A stretch of DNA of 64,000 bases from Gammaproteobacteria bacterium. Its GTDB lineage: Bacteria > Pseudomonadota > Gammaproteobacteria > Pseudomonadales > Azotimanducaceae. Location of the stretch: NCBI GenBank assembly GCA_026706385.1, contig JAPOYV010000097.1, positions 61,904-125,903 of the forward strand, in the 5' to 3' direction. The position numbers were made by a program, and so were the translations under genes. Below are positions 44,159-54,238 of the stretch, in pieces. The notes below the pieces were generated by a model. The model saw nothing but the letters and a program-made list of their open reading frames with translations, searched no databases and was not told the DNA's origin. Each line of letters opens with the position of its first letter. The stretch's first letter is position 1.

Positions 44159-45549
44159 CAGCGCGTGTTCGCGTAGGTGAGCGTGTCGGCCAAGGCCCTC
44201 TCGAATCTCCCGAACATCTCGTCGATCTCCTTGTCGTTGATGACCAGCGGCGGGCAGAACGCCACGCTGTCGCCCAGCGCGCGGACGATGAGCCCGTGGT
44301 CGAGCGCTCGGTTCATGCATTCGATGCCGATCTTGACCGCTGCGGGGAAGCGCTCGCGGGTCGCCTTGTTGGCTACGAGTTCCACGGCCCCGATCAAACC
44401 GACGCCGCGCACGTCACCGACCAGGGGATGGTCGGCGAGGGTGTGCAGACGCGCCTGGAAGGTCTCGGCGACGGTGGCGGCATGGGCGAAGATGTCGCGT
44501 TCCTCCATGAGTTCGAGACAGCGCAACGCCACCGCGGCGCAGACCGGGTGACCCGAATACGTGAATCCGTGACCGAATGTGCCGACCTCGCCGCTGGCCT
44601 CGACGAACGGCTCGTACATGAATTCCGGGATCAGCACGGCACTGATCGGCAGGTACGCGGACGACAGCGCCTTGGCCACGGTCATGGTGGTGGGCTCGAT
44701 GCCGAGAGCCTGGGCGCCGAACGGCTGCCCGGTGCGTCCGAAACCGCAGATCACTTCGTCGTCGATGAAGAACACCCGGTGCCGACGCAGCACCTCCTGG
44801 ATCTTCGCGTAGTAGCCGTCGGGGGGCACGACCACGCCAGCCACGCCCATCACGGGTTCGGCGATGAACGCGGCGATCGTCTCCGGGCCCTCGGCGCGGA
44901 TCAGGTCGTCGAGTTCGTTGGCGAGGCGCGTGGTGAAATCGTCCTCGCTCTCGCCCTCGTGGGCCTCGCGGTAGTAGTACGGCGCGCTGGTGTGCAGCAC
45001 GCCGGGAATCGGCAGGTCGAAGTGCGCATGGAACGGGGCGAGACCGGTGAGGCTGCCGCTCGCGACCGTGACGCCGTGATAGCCGGAACGGCGCGAGATG
45101 ATCTTCTTGCGTTCCGGCTTGCCGACTACGTTGTGGTAGTACCACATGAGCTTCATCTGCGTATCGTTGGCGTCGGAACCCGACAGGCCGAAGAACACGC
45201 GACCGGCGTCGAACGGCATCATGGCCTTGAGCTTCTCCGCAAGAAGCACGCCCGGCTCGTGGGTCTTGCCGGCGAACAGTTGCGAATAGGAGAGCTTGCG
45301 AAGCTGCTGCTCCGCGGCTCGCACCAACTCTTCCTCGCCGTAGCCGAGGGCTGTGCACCAAAGGCCGGCCATCCCTTCGATGTACTGCCTGCCCTTGCTG
45401 TCCCACAGGTACACGCCTTCGGCACGTTGGTGCACGGCCGGCCCGTTGCGGTGGTGGTCGGCCAGGTTGGTGGCCGGATGCAGCATGTGCGCCAGGTCCT
45501 TGGCCTCGATGGAACCCGGGGCGAACTCGTTGTGGAGCGGGTCGCTCAA
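44158..45549 (-). CDS. Class-III aminotransferase (omega-transaminase type), first copy
   Basis: A 463-residue PLP enzyme. GYHGVTVASGSLTG, FIAEPVMGVAGVVVPPDGY and FIDDEVICGFGRTG are the family's PLP-binding segments, and TVAKALSSAYLP contains the Schiff-base Lys (~285). It should move amino groups between omega-amino acids and pyruvate or oxoglutarate. Together with the neighbouring paralogue, S9 peptidase and TonB receptor on the same strand, it may use amino acids or amines from imported peptides. Confidence 0.9.
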   Translation of the reverse strand: MSDPLHNEFAPGSIEAKDLAHMLHPATNLADHHRNGPAVHQRAEGVYLWDSKGRQYIEGMAGLWCTALGYGEEELVRAAEQQLRKLSYSQLFAGKTHEPGVLLAEKLKAMMPFDAGRVFFGLSGSDANDTQMKLMWYYHNVVGKPERKKIISRRSGYHGVTVASGSLTGLAPFHAHFDLPIPGVLHTSAPYYYREAHEGESEDDFTTRLANELDDLIRAEGPETIAAFIAEPVMGVAGVVVPPDGYYAKIQEVLRRHRVFFIDDEVICGFGRTGQPFGAQALGIEPTTMTVAKALSSAYLPISAVLIPEFMYEPFVEASGEVGTFGHGFTYSGHPVCAAVALRCLELMEERDIFAHAATVAETFQARLHTLADHPLVGDVRGVGLIGAVELVANKATRERFPAAVKIGIECMNRALDHGLIVRALGDSVAFCPPLVINDKEIDEMFGRFERALADTLTYANTR

Positions 45550-45638
45550 GATGGTCTCCGGCGTACGGGCAAAGGCCGGGGATTTTAGATCATGCGGGTT
45601 CCGCTTACGCGGGTTTGTCGCCGGGCGCTTCCCGGGTC

Positions 45639-46964
45639 TTACTTCACCCCGTCAAGAACATCCCCGAGCGTTTCAGTGATGGTCTCAATGTGCTCGGGTG
45701 TTGCGATCAAGGGCGGCGCTAAGGCGATCACATCGGCCGTCGTTCGGATCAGCAGGCCGCGCTCGTAGGCAGCGGCGAACGCGGCACTGGCCCGGGCGCC
45801 GGGCTCGCCGGCGCGCGGCTCGAATTCCACCGCGCCGGCCAGACCGATGTTGCGGATGTCCTTGACATGTGGCTTGTCGGCGAGCCGATGCAGGGCGTCC
45901 TCGAACAACGGCGCGAGCTTCCGCGAACGCTCGAACAATTGCTCGTCCTCGTAGACATCGAGTGTTGCCATCGCGGCAGCCGAGGCCAAGGGATGGCCGG
46001 AGTAGGTGTAGCCATGGAAGAACTCGATGGCGTCGGGCGCGTTGTCGATGATGGCCGCCCGGATGGATTCGCGCGCGAGCACCGCGCCCATGGGCACCGT
46101 ACCGCTCGTGATGCCCTTGGCGCAGGTGATCATGTCGGGCACGACGTCGAAGCGCGTCGCCGCGAAGCTCGCGCCGAGGCGCCCGAACGCGGTGATGACT
46201 TCGTCGAAGATGAGCAGGATGCCGTAATGGGCGGTGATCTCGCGTAGGCGCTCAAGGTAGCCCACCGGCGGCACGAGCACGCCTGCGGATCCGGCGAAGG
46301 GTTCGACGATGACAGCGGCGATCGTGGACGGATGATTGACCGCCACGATGCGTTCGAGTTCGTCGGCGAGGTGGGCGCCCCATTCGGGCTGGCCGCGGCT
46401 GAACGCCTGGTGTTCATGGTCGTAGGTCGTCGGCAGGTGCAGCACGCCGGGGAGCAAAGGCCCGAAGCTCTTGCGGTTGTTGCCGATGCCGCCGACGCTC
46501 AAGCCGCCGAAGCCGACGCCGTGGTAGCCCCGTTCGCGTCCGACCAGGCGGGTGCGGGACGCCTCGCCCCGGGCTTGGTGGTAGGCCAGCGCGATCTTCA
46601 GCGCCGTGTCCACCGACTCCGACCCGGAGTTGGTGAAGAACACGGCATCGAGGTCGTCGGGTGCCATCCCGGCGATGCGTTCAGCGAGGCGGAAGACGGT
46701 CGGGTGCCCGACCTGGAATGCCGTCGTGTAGTCGAGCGTCCTCGCTTGCTCGGCGATCGCTGCGGCTATGTGCGGATGGCAGTGTCCAGCGTTGCAGCAC
46801 CACAGGCCCGAAATCGCGTCGAGCACTTCGCGTCCGTCGTCGGTCCGGCACATCATGCCAGACGCCGACTCGATCAGTCGCGGTTCGGACTTGAAGGCGC
46901 GATTCGCCGTGAACGGCATCCAATAGGCGTTGAGGTCGAGCTCGTTGTGTAGTCGTGTGTTCAT
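45639..46964 (-). CDS. Class-III aminotransferase (omega-transaminase type), second copy
   Basis: A 441-residue PLP enzyme most like beta-alanine/omega-amino acid-pyruvate transaminases: MPFTANRAFKSEPRL and ISGLWCCNAGHCHP near the start, GYHGVGFGGLSVGGI, LIFDEVITAFGRLG, and ITCAKGITSGTVPMGAVL with the Schiff-base Lys. It differs clearly from the other aminotransferase, so the pair is not a recent duplication. It lies 9 nt from the S9 peptidase gene, which suggests one transcript. Confidence 0.91.
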   Translation of the reverse strand: MNTRLHNELDLNAYWMPFTANRAFKSEPRLIESASGMMCRTDDGREVLDAISGLWCCNAGHCHPHIAAAIAEQARTLDYTTAFQVGHPTVFRLAERIAGMAPDDLDAVFFTNSGSESVDTALKIALAYHQARGEASRTRLVGRERGYHGVGFGGLSVGGIGNNRKSFGPLLPGVLHLPTTYDHEHQAFSRGQPEWGAHLADELERIVAVNHPSTIAAVIVEPFAGSAGVLVPPVGYLERLREITAHYGILLIFDEVITAFGRLGASFAATRFDVVPDMITCAKGITSGTVPMGAVLARESIRAAIIDNAPDAIEFFHGYTYSGHPLASAAAMATLDVYEDEQLFERSRKLAPLFEDALHRLADKPHVKDIRNIGLAGAVEFEPRAGEPGARASAAFAAAYERGLLIRTTADVIALAPPLIATPEHIETITETLGDVLDGVK

Positions 46965-46973
46965 ACGACGCCG

Positions 46974-48962
46974 TTACAGGCCCCCGGGGCCGCAGTCGTT
47001 GGCGAGGAAGTCCGTCATGGCGGTGAAGAAATCGAGCTGGTGATCGTAGAACAGCGTGTTGGAGAAGTGATCGGCACCCTCGAGTTCGAGGTACTTGTAG
47101 GTCTTGTCGTGTTCATCGAGCCGTTTCAGGTATTTCTTGGCGTGATCCGGCGGGACGCGCTGGTCGACGCTGCCATGCACGATGAGCATGGGCACGTTGA
47201 CTTTCTCGGCCTCGTCGAGAGGGGAGACGCTGTCGTCCCACATGCGGAGCTGCTCTTCGCGCTGGGCCCCGCGCATGGCAAATCGGTAATAGTTCACCTG
47301 CATGTTCGGATCCGACACGGCGGCACCCGCCACGACGCACTGGTAGATCTGAGGCGTACGGGATGCGGCTACCAGGGCCGCGTATCCGCCGTACGACCAG
47401 CCGAACATGGCGATCCGATCGCGGCTTGCGAGTCCTCCCTTCACGAGGTGCAGGGCGCCGTCGTCCTTGTCGTCCTGCATCTTGAAGCCGCCTTGGCCGC
47501 CTTCGACGAAGGCGGCCTGGTAAAACTCGAGACCGTAGTTCTGGGACCCGCGATATTGCGGTTGCAGGATCAGGTAGCCCTGGTTGGCGAGTAGCTGCGC
47601 CCACTTGTCGAAACCGACGATCTCGGGGACGAACGGGCCGCCGTGTGGCATCACAATCAGAGGAAAGGGTGGTTCACCATGCGGCACGGTCAGGTAGGCC
47701 GGGATGGTGCGACCGTCCCGAGCCTTATAGGTGATGTACTCGACATCGGCGAGATCCTCGCTCTTGAACAGCGGTTGTCGGCTGCCGATCGTCTGGATCC
47801 GGCCATCCTTGAGCAGGTAGTAGGTGCCCGGATCGCGCGGTCCCGAGTTGCGGACGGTCAGCGTCGCGCCGTCGCGCGACCGGCTCGTGATCCTGACGCG
47901 ATGGGCGTGTGGCACGATACCTTCGAGTTGCGCGTAGGTTGCAGCCTCGGCATCGTCGAAGAATTCGCGGTGCAACTTGTCCTTCCCGTACGAGACGCCG
48001 GTGACGGTGTCGGGGTGCATCCACGAGTTCGAATGCTCGAAGACGTTCCCGACGTCCACGTCCGACCGGCGGTACAAGGCAGTCAGTTCCTGGGTGTCGA
48101 CATTGAAGGACCAGAGCCCCCGCGTGTCGTGACCGTTGTTCGCGACCACGTAGAGTTCGTCCGGATTGTCGACGTCGAAACCGACGACACCGAAGGACTC
48201 GAAACTGTCCTCGTGGTGACGGTAAACATCCTTCCAACCGGAGGTGCCGGGTTTGCGGTGGTAGGCGATGTACTCGCGGCTGCCTTCGTCGAAGCCGCGA
48301 GCGAGCCACGGGTTGCCTTCGCCGTCGAAGTTGACTTGGCCGAGGGAGAGCTTGCCCCGGATGATGAGTTTCCGGCTACCCCGCCTCAGGTCGAACTCGT
48401 AGTACGCAAGTGGGCGGTACGCGGCCCGCACGCGGGCGGCAGGACCGTCGTCGCCACCTTCCTGGACGGCCACGATCACCTTGTTGGGCTCGCTGGGCAG
48501 GATGTTGACCACGGTTGCCCGTTCGCCGGCGAACGACCGCATCTTCTTCGCGCCGACGTCTAGCACGGCGAGACGGGAATCGTAGACGCCTTGGTTGAAT
48601 CCGTCGATCTTGTCGCGGACCTGCTGGCGCAACGTGAACAGGATGTCGCGGTCGCTGGCCCAATAGAAGCCCGTGATCTCCATCGGATCCGCGTCTAGGC
48701 GGAAAGGCTCCTTCGTCAGGTCGGCGGCGTCGTAGATCTCGATGATCGGGTTGCCGTCCTTCGAGGGAATCTTCATCAGCGCCAGGTGCTTGCCGTCCGG
48801 CGAGACGGCGACATTGCTGATGACGGCACGCATCGCCCAATACTCCAAGGGATACGGTTCGAAGCCAGGCTTGTCTGCCTCGTCGGGGGCCTGGGCAACG
48901 ACGGTCGACGCAGCAAGAAGGCAAGCGGGAAGGCAGAGCCCGCGGCCGAAGATTCTCATCAT
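46974..48962 (-). CDS. S9 family prolyl-oligopeptidase-like peptidase
   Basis: A 662-residue exported serine peptidase (signal GLCLPACLLAASTVVAQA). The N-terminal beta-propeller is followed by an alpha/beta-hydrolase domain from ~residue 400. The triad is visible: Ser in GWSYGGYAALVAAS (~522), Asp in IVHGSVDQRVPPDH (~605) and His in GADHFSN (~640). It would trim peptides in the periplasm. The upstream TonB receptor gene 84 nt away on the same strand probably imports the substrate. Confidence 0.92.
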   Translation of the reverse strand: MMRIFGRGLCLPACLLAASTVVAQAPDEADKPGFEPYPLEYWAMRAVISNVAVSPDGKHLALMKIPSKDGNPIIEIYDAADLTKEPFRLDADPMEITGFYWASDRDILFTLRQQVRDKIDGFNQGVYDSRLAVLDVGAKKMRSFAGERATVVNILPSEPNKVIVAVQEGGDDGPAARVRAAYRPLAYYEFDLRRGSRKLIIRGKLSLGQVNFDGEGNPWLARGFDEGSREYIAYHRKPGTSGWKDVYRHHEDSFESFGVVGFDVDNPDELYVVANNGHDTRGLWSFNVDTQELTALYRRSDVDVGNVFEHSNSWMHPDTVTGVSYGKDKLHREFFDDAEAATYAQLEGIVPHAHRVRITSRSRDGATLTVRNSGPRDPGTYYLLKDGRIQTIGSRQPLFKSEDLADVEYITYKARDGRTIPAYLTVPHGEPPFPLIVMPHGGPFVPEIVGFDKWAQLLANQGYLILQPQYRGSQNYGLEFYQAAFVEGGQGGFKMQDDKDDGALHLVKGGLASRDRIAMFGWSYGGYAALVAASRTPQIYQCVVAGAAVSDPNMQVNYYRFAMRGAQREEQLRMWDDSVSPLDEAEKVNVPMLIVHGSVDQRVPPDHAKKYLKRLDEHDKTYKYLELEGADHFSNTLFYDHQLDFFTAMTDFLANDCGPGGL

Positions 48963-49046
48963 GGGTACTCCTAACTACGACGACAGCAGCCGGGCACGAC
49001 TATCGCGCATACCCGGCGTGCTGTCACACGGTGTGGCGGTCTCCGC

Positions 49047-52000
49047 CTAGCCCGAGCCTCCAAGCTTGAAGGTCACACCGAGCCAGACGACCCGTCCGAG
49101 GATGTCGTATCCCGCGCCAAGTGGCGTATTGTTCGTGCTCGAGACCTCGGTGCCGTCTACCTGCGGGGGCGGCTCGTCGAAGACGTTTCGCGCCCCAAGC
49201 TGCACTGTCCACGTGTCTCCTTCGTAGGTTCCGGACACGTTGTGCAGCCAGTAGTTGCCGATTTCCCCGACGTCGCGGCACAGCACGTCGTCCGGTGGAC
49301 CGAGACAGGTGTCGCTCGCCGGGTCGCTGTCGATATGGCCCCACGCGTCCACCGCGTCCACGTCCTGCTGGATGCGACCGTGGAACCGGGAGCGCCACGA
49401 CAGGCGCCAGCGGTCGTAGATGACTCGCATGCCCATCGACGCCTTGAGTTCGGGGAAGTAGATCTCGCGGTGGAAGAAGTTGAGATCCTCTACGCCCTCG
49501 TCATTCGTGAACAACGTCGAGAATTCGATCTGGCGGTGGAAGACCGTGTCGAACTCGACGTCTACGGGGCGATCGAGCACCGTCAGGGTCGAGGCGAAGT
49601 TCACGTTGACGTCGACGCCGCGCACTGTCTGGCGGTCGCGGTTGATGAAGCCCCGGTCGATGTAGTTGATGAACGGCATCACCGGGTCGGCATCCCGCTG
49701 GATTCGATCGCAAAACGCACTCATCCCGGTTAGGGAGTTGTAGCAGTCGTACACGATGAAGCCGGCGGACGGCTCGATGATAGTGTTCTCGATGTCGATC
49801 TCGTAATAGTACCCGCTGACCTGCAGGTCGAAGGCCGTCGTGAACGGCTGCTCCCAGGCGAATCCCGCCGAGATGGACTCGGAGGTCTCCTCGTCGAGAC
49901 CGAGCTGGCCACCGGCCGCCACCTCGACGCTGAAGCTGTTGAAGCCGTTGTTGTTGGCGATGGTCGGATCCACTCCGTTTGCGCGGCAGTTCCTAAGCAC
50001 GTGCTCTTCGCGCTGGTCCAGCGTGGGGTCGTACTCGCCCGTGAGGTCGTTGATCGCTTCGCCGGGCAGCAGGCAGGGATCGAACACAGTGGTGAACCCG
50101 GTCTGTGCCTGCAGGAACAACTCGCGCAGGTTCGGCGCCCGGTACGATGTGCCCCAGGTTGCGCGCACCAGCAGCGAATCCCAGGGACTCCAGCCGATCT
50201 TGGTCGCGCCGGTCCATGCACCACCGTAGAACTCGTCATCGGTCCACCGAGCGGAGAGGTTGACGCTGAGCGGTGTTTGGCCCAGAAGCAACGGGAGTTC
50301 CACTTCCCCGAAGGCTTCTTGGGTGTACTTGTCGCCCACCGCCCCGCCGTCGGCGAAGAATCCGAAGAACAAGCCGTCGCGCGCGACGTTGTCGGGAATT
50401 GACTGAATGTCGTCGACGCGGTACTCGACCCCGGCTCCGGCCGAGATCGGCCCGCCAGGCAGTTCGAAAAGGTTGCCCGTCACGAACGCCGTGAAGGTCG
50501 TCTGCGTGTACTCGGTATCGAAGTCCCTGCTGTCGAACAGGTAGTTGCGTTCGGCGGGTGTGGCGAAGTCACCGATCACGCCCCTGTACAGCGACGGGGC
50601 GAACATGTTGACCGCAACGCAACCGGGTGCCACGTCGCTGTCCAGGACCTCGCCGGTGTCGTTCTCGCAAGGCGTATTCGTGCTCGAAAACGCGCCGACC
50701 GATAGGTTGTAGCGGTCTTCACGGATCCCCATGCGTTGCGCTTCGCCCGACGACATGGAGTGCGTCACGGATAGGTCGAACGTCCAATCGTAGAGACTGC
50801 CGACGGTGAGCCCGGGAAGGTCGCCGCTGACTCCGGCAACGTAGCGCCATTGTGAGACCTCGGTCTGCGTCATATTGCGGTCTCCGCGCACGGCTACGAT
50901 CGGCAACGTCGGGATCGGGCCGGATGGTCCGCCCAACAGGCCGAAGACGGCGGGCGTGCAGCTTGAAAGCGGAATCCCGAATTGGGCGCACAGGCCGCCC
51001 CATCGATTCGCGAATTGGGGCAGGAAGTTGGGGTTCGTGAAGAACGCGTCCTGTGCGAGCCCGCAGTCCACGCCCGCGCCTTCCGGGTTGCACAGGTTGT
51101 AGGGGTTGCGGGCCGGCACGTTCGGGAAGAACTGCGCGGCACCGAAGTTCGCATCGTAGTCCCGCATGGTGTAGAGGACCTCGAAGTAGGGCGTCAGGTT
51201 CATCTCCCCTTCGAGCGTGTATTCGCCGTACGCCATCGTGTTGATCAACGTTCGCGGTCCCCGGATGAAGGCGAACTGTTCGCGACCGTTGAGGTCGTAG
51301 TCCCTGAAGTTGATGTCGGTCTGGCCGTCGCCGTCGCCGTCGACGCCGAAGCCGTAGATGGACGACTCAGAGAAGTTACCCCATCCGCCGTTGCTGTAGC
51401 CTTCGGTGTAGTAGATGGAGCCCACGCTTGTCCCGGGAATGAAGACGCGGCCGGCCAGCGATCCGACGATGCAGTCGTCCATCTCCATGCCGTAGTTGAC
51501 CTCGTACCAGAGGTCCTTGCTGCGGATGTTCCCGCCTTCGTCTACTTCCCAGTGTCGCGCGCAGCCCTCGGTCCAGGGGCGATCTCTACGGGTGACCGCC
51601 TCCAAGTCCGAATACTGCGCGCCAACTCCGATGAATCCGCGGTCGAAGTTCATCCCCCAGCGACCGCTGATGATGTTCTCCCGACCAGCGCCGTGTTCGG
51701 AGAAGCGCGGGAACACCTCGACTTCGAGGCCGTCGAAGTCCTTGCGCAGGATGGCGTTGACGACCCCGGCCACGGCGTCGGAACCGTAGATCGAGGATGC
51801 GCCGTCGAGAAGCTGGTCGTAGGTCTGCACCAGCATGCCCGGAATCACGTCCAGGCTGGGTGAACTGGGCGCGCCTTCCACGCCGGCTGGCGCCACCCGC
51901 CGCCCGTTGATCATCACCAGGGTCCGCGCGGAGCCCAGGCCCCGCAAGTTGGCGGTCACCGAACCGGGACCGTCGTCGAGGACGAAGCCGTGGAACGTCA

Positions 52001-52337
52001 GGTCGATCTGCTGCCCGGCTGAGGCTGGCGACTCCTGAATGATGTCGCCCGCGTCGACGAGTCCCGCCTCGCGCGCCACTTCGGCGGTGATGATTTGCAG
52101 TGGCGCTACGCTGGTATAGGTGCTGCGCTTGAGCCGGGAACCGGTGACGATGACAACTTCGGTTTCCTGGTCGGCGACCTCATCGGCCTCGTCGGCTTCG
52201 TCGGTTTCCTGCGCCAACACAACGGGCGTCATTGCGACGGCCAAGGCGGCGATCAGGGCTGGAAAGACGGCTTTTCGGCCGCGTGCCAACCGTTCGTGTT
52301 GGAACGGCAGAGTGAGCAGGGACAGTGCATCTCGCAT
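49047..52337 (-). CDS. TonB-dependent outer-membrane receptor (peptide-type)
   Basis: A 1096-residue receptor. Signal peptide (VFPALIAALAVAMTPVVLAQ), then a short acidic repeat (TDEADEADEVADQET), the TonB-box-like VVIVTGSRL, the plug (ARTLVMINGRRVAP; DGASSIYGSDAVAGVVNAILR core) and a long 22-strand barrel. It is of the large subtype that often comes with exported peptidases in marine bacteria, and here an S9 peptidase and two aminotransferases follow. The ATG at 52337 is preferred over one 42 nt upstream, being closest to the signal peptide. Ligand inferred, not shown. Confidence 0.91.
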   Translation of the reverse strand: MRDALSLLTLPFQHERLARGRKAVFPALIAALAVAMTPVVLAQETDEADEADEVADQETEVVIVTGSRLKRSTYTSVAPLQIITAEVAREAGLVDAGDIIQESPASAGQQIDLTFHGFVLDDGPGSVTANLRGLGSARTLVMINGRRVAPAGVEGAPSSPSLDVIPGMLVQTYDQLLDGASSIYGSDAVAGVVNAILRKDFDGLEVEVFPRFSEHGAGRENIISGRWGMNFDRGFIGVGAQYSDLEAVTRRDRPWTEGCARHWEVDEGGNIRSKDLWYEVNYGMEMDDCIVGSLAGRVFIPGTSVGSIYYTEGYSNGGWGNFSESSIYGFGVDGDGDGQTDINFRDYDLNGREQFAFIRGPRTLINTMAYGEYTLEGEMNLTPYFEVLYTMRDYDANFGAAQFFPNVPARNPYNLCNPEGAGVDCGLAQDAFFTNPNFLPQFANRWGGLCAQFGIPLSSCTPAVFGLLGGPSGPIPTLPIVAVRGDRNMTQTEVSQWRYVAGVSGDLPGLTVGSLYDWTFDLSVTHSMSSGEAQRMGIREDRYNLSVGAFSSTNTPCENDTGEVLDSDVAPGCVAVNMFAPSLYRGVIGDFATPAERNYLFDSRDFDTEYTQTTFTAFVTGNLFELPGGPISAGAGVEYRVDDIQSIPDNVARDGLFFGFFADGGAVGDKYTQEAFGEVELPLLLGQTPLSVNLSARWTDDEFYGGAWTGATKIGWSPWDSLLVRATWGTSYRAPNLRELFLQAQTGFTTVFDPCLLPGEAINDLTGEYDPTLDQREEHVLRNCRANGVDPTIANNNGFNSFSVEVAAGGQLGLDEETSESISAGFAWEQPFTTAFDLQVSGYYYEIDIENTIIEPSAGFIVYDCYNSLTGMSAFCDRIQRDADPVMPFINYIDRGFINRDRQTVRGVDVNVNFASTLTVLDRPVDVEFDTVFHRQIEFSTLFTNDEGVEDLNFFHREIYFPELKASMGMRVIYDRWRLSWRSRFHGRIQQDVDAVDAWGHIDSDPASDTCLGPPDDVLCRDVGEIGNYWLHNVSGTYEGDTWTVQLGARNVFDEPPPQVDGTEVSSTNNTPLGAGYDILGRVVWLGVTFKLGGSG

Positions 52338-52579
52338 CTCTGCACCCCGTCTGGTTGAGATGGCGGCATCGTACACCAAAGCACCTGATTGGGCGCACGA
52401 TTTCGGTGCATCGGCCGGGCCTCCGGCGCAACTGACTGCTTCGCGCGCAAGCGTCTTGCTGCGCCTCCTACAAGGTAAGCGCGGCCTGCATTTCCGGCGC
52501 TTGGTGGCGCCGCGATGGCTTGTGTTGGCTCGCTTCTGCCGAGTAGCCTCGGCGCAAGGACGGATGCGAAGCGGGATGG

Positions 52580-54175
52580 GTGACGATGCGTGAGATTTCC
52601 CCGGTCGAGCTGAAGCGCCTGCTCCTCGGCCAGTCCGAGCTGGCGCTGGTCGATGTGCGCGAGCAGGGCGCTTTCGCCGAGGTGCACATGCTGTTCGCCA
52701 TTTGCGTGCCGCTCAGTTCCATGGAGCTGCTGATCGCTGACCTCGTGCCGCGCAACGACACACCCGTCGTGGTCGTCGCGGAGTCGGCTGACGACGATCT
52801 GGGGCTGCGAGGCGTGGAACGACTCGGCAAGCTTGGCTACACCGACGTGCATGTGCTCGCAGGCGGTGTCGCGGCCTGGCGGGCTCGTGGTTTCGAAGTC
52901 TTCTCCGGTGTGAACGTGCCGAGCAAGGCGTTCGGAGAGTTCGTCGAAGAGACCTACGGCACGCCCCGCGTCACCGCGCGCGAGGTCAAGGGCATGCTGG
53001 ATGAAGGACGGGACGTCGTGGTTGTCGACTCGCGACCGTACGACGAGTATCACCGGATGAACATTCCGTCGTCGACGGACATGCCGGGTGCCGAGCTCGT
53101 GCTGCGAATTCACGACGTGGCACCCGACCCGGGAACCTTCGTCGTGGTCAACTGCGCAGGCCGGACGCGTTCCATCATCGGCGCGCAGAGCCTGATCAAC
53201 GCCGGAATCGAGAACCGCGTGGCAGCTCTCAAGGACGGGACGATGGGCTGGCACCTAGCCGGGTTCGAGCTGGAGCACGCGGCGACGCGCGTGGCGTCCC
53301 TGCCTGGCGACACCGGCCTGGCGAAGGCCTCAGCGGCGGCCGAGCGCGTAGCCGAGCGTTTCGGTGTGCGAACGGTGCAATGGGCCACGGTCGAGAAGTG
53401 GCAGCAAGCGCCGGGCCGAACAACGTACCTGCTCGACGTGCGCTCGCCCGACGAATACGTGACGGGCCATCTGCCCGGCTTTCGGAACGCGCCAGGCGGT
53501 CAGCTCGTGCAGGCAACGGACGAGTATGTCGCCGTGCGCAACGCGCGGTTGGTGCTGGCGGACGACGAGGGCGTGCGTGCGAGGATGACGGCATCCTGGC
53601 TGATCCAGATGGGCTGGGAGGACGTGTTCGTCCTCGAAGGCGGTGTCGGGTCGGGATCCTCCGTCGCCGGCGCGTGGCAGCCGACCTTGCGGGGCACGCT
53701 GGCTGACGCAAACGTCACCACCGACGAGCTTGCCGCGTGCCTCGACGCGGTGACCGTGATCGACCTGGGACCGAGTCCTGCCTACGAGCAAGGTCACATC
53801 CCGGGAGCGCTGTGGTGCGTCCGCGCTCGATTGGGAACGGCTCTGGCCGAGATTCCGGCAGCCGACCCCGTGGTGCTCACATCGCCGGATGGCACGCTGG
53901 CGCGGCTGGCACTCGACGAGGCCCGATTAATCGGGGCCCGAGAACTCGGCCACGAGGTCCAGGCGCTCGAGGGCGGCACGGAACGATGGCTAGCCGAAGG
54001 GCGGGCGGCGGAGACGGGGCTCGCGGGCGCCATCGGTGCGACGGACGACGTCTGGTACAAGCCTTACGAGCATCGGGGTGCGCAGGAGAGGTTCATGCGC
54101 GACTACCTGACTTGGGAAGTGGCGCTCCCCGAGCAGATCGCTCGCGACGGGACGGCCCGCTTCCGGAGGTACTGA
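52580..54175 (+). CDS. Four-domain rhodanese array protein
   Basis: A 531-residue protein made of four rhodanese-like domains (about 1-115, 130-245, 260-375, 385-490). Only the second keeps the catalytic Cys, in VVVNCAGRTRS (~192); the others have VVAESADDD, LVLADDEGVRA and VVLTSPDGTLA at the same place, so they can bind but not form a persulfide. The C-terminal ~40 residues (DDVWYKPYEHRGAQERFM) extend beyond. It would move sulfane sulfur, and its neighbour 63 nt away is a cysteine-dioxygenase-like protein, which suggests thiol/sulfur oxidation. Confidence 0.88.
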   Translation: MTMREISPVELKRLLLGQSELALVDVREQGAFAEVHMLFAICVPLSSMELLIADLVPRNDTPVVVVAESADDDLGLRGVERLGKLGYTDVHVLAGGVAAWRARGFEVFSGVNVPSKAFGEFVEETYGTPRVTAREVKGMLDEGRDVVVVDSRPYDEYHRMNIPSSTDMPGAELVLRIHDVAPDPGTFVVVNCAGRTRSIIGAQSLINAGIENRVAALKDGTMGWHLAGFELEHAATRVASLPGDTGLAKASAAAERVAERFGVRTVQWATVEKWQQAPGRTTYLLDVRSPDEYVTGHLPGFRNAPGGQLVQATDEYVAVRNARLVLADDEGVRARMTASWLIQMGWEDVFVLEGGVGSGSSVAGAWQPTLRGTLADANVTTDELAACLDAVTVIDLGPSPAYEQGHIPGALWCVRARLGTALAEIPAADPVVLTSPDGTLARLALDEARLIGARELGHEVQALEGGTERWLAEGRAAETGLAGAIGATDDVWYKPYEHRGAQERFMRDYLTWEVALPEQIARDGTARFRRY

Positions 54176-54238
54176 GGGTTGCTTACAACCTGGCTGTAAG
54201 CTAGACGGCGGTAACGCAAGCTTACCGGAGAGACCGGC

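Noticed and set aside
52160..52210. Short repeats near the 5' end of the first TonB receptor gene as a possible CRISPR or tandem array
   Set aside because: They encode the acidic TDEADEADEV stretch in frame; units are too short and there are no spacers.
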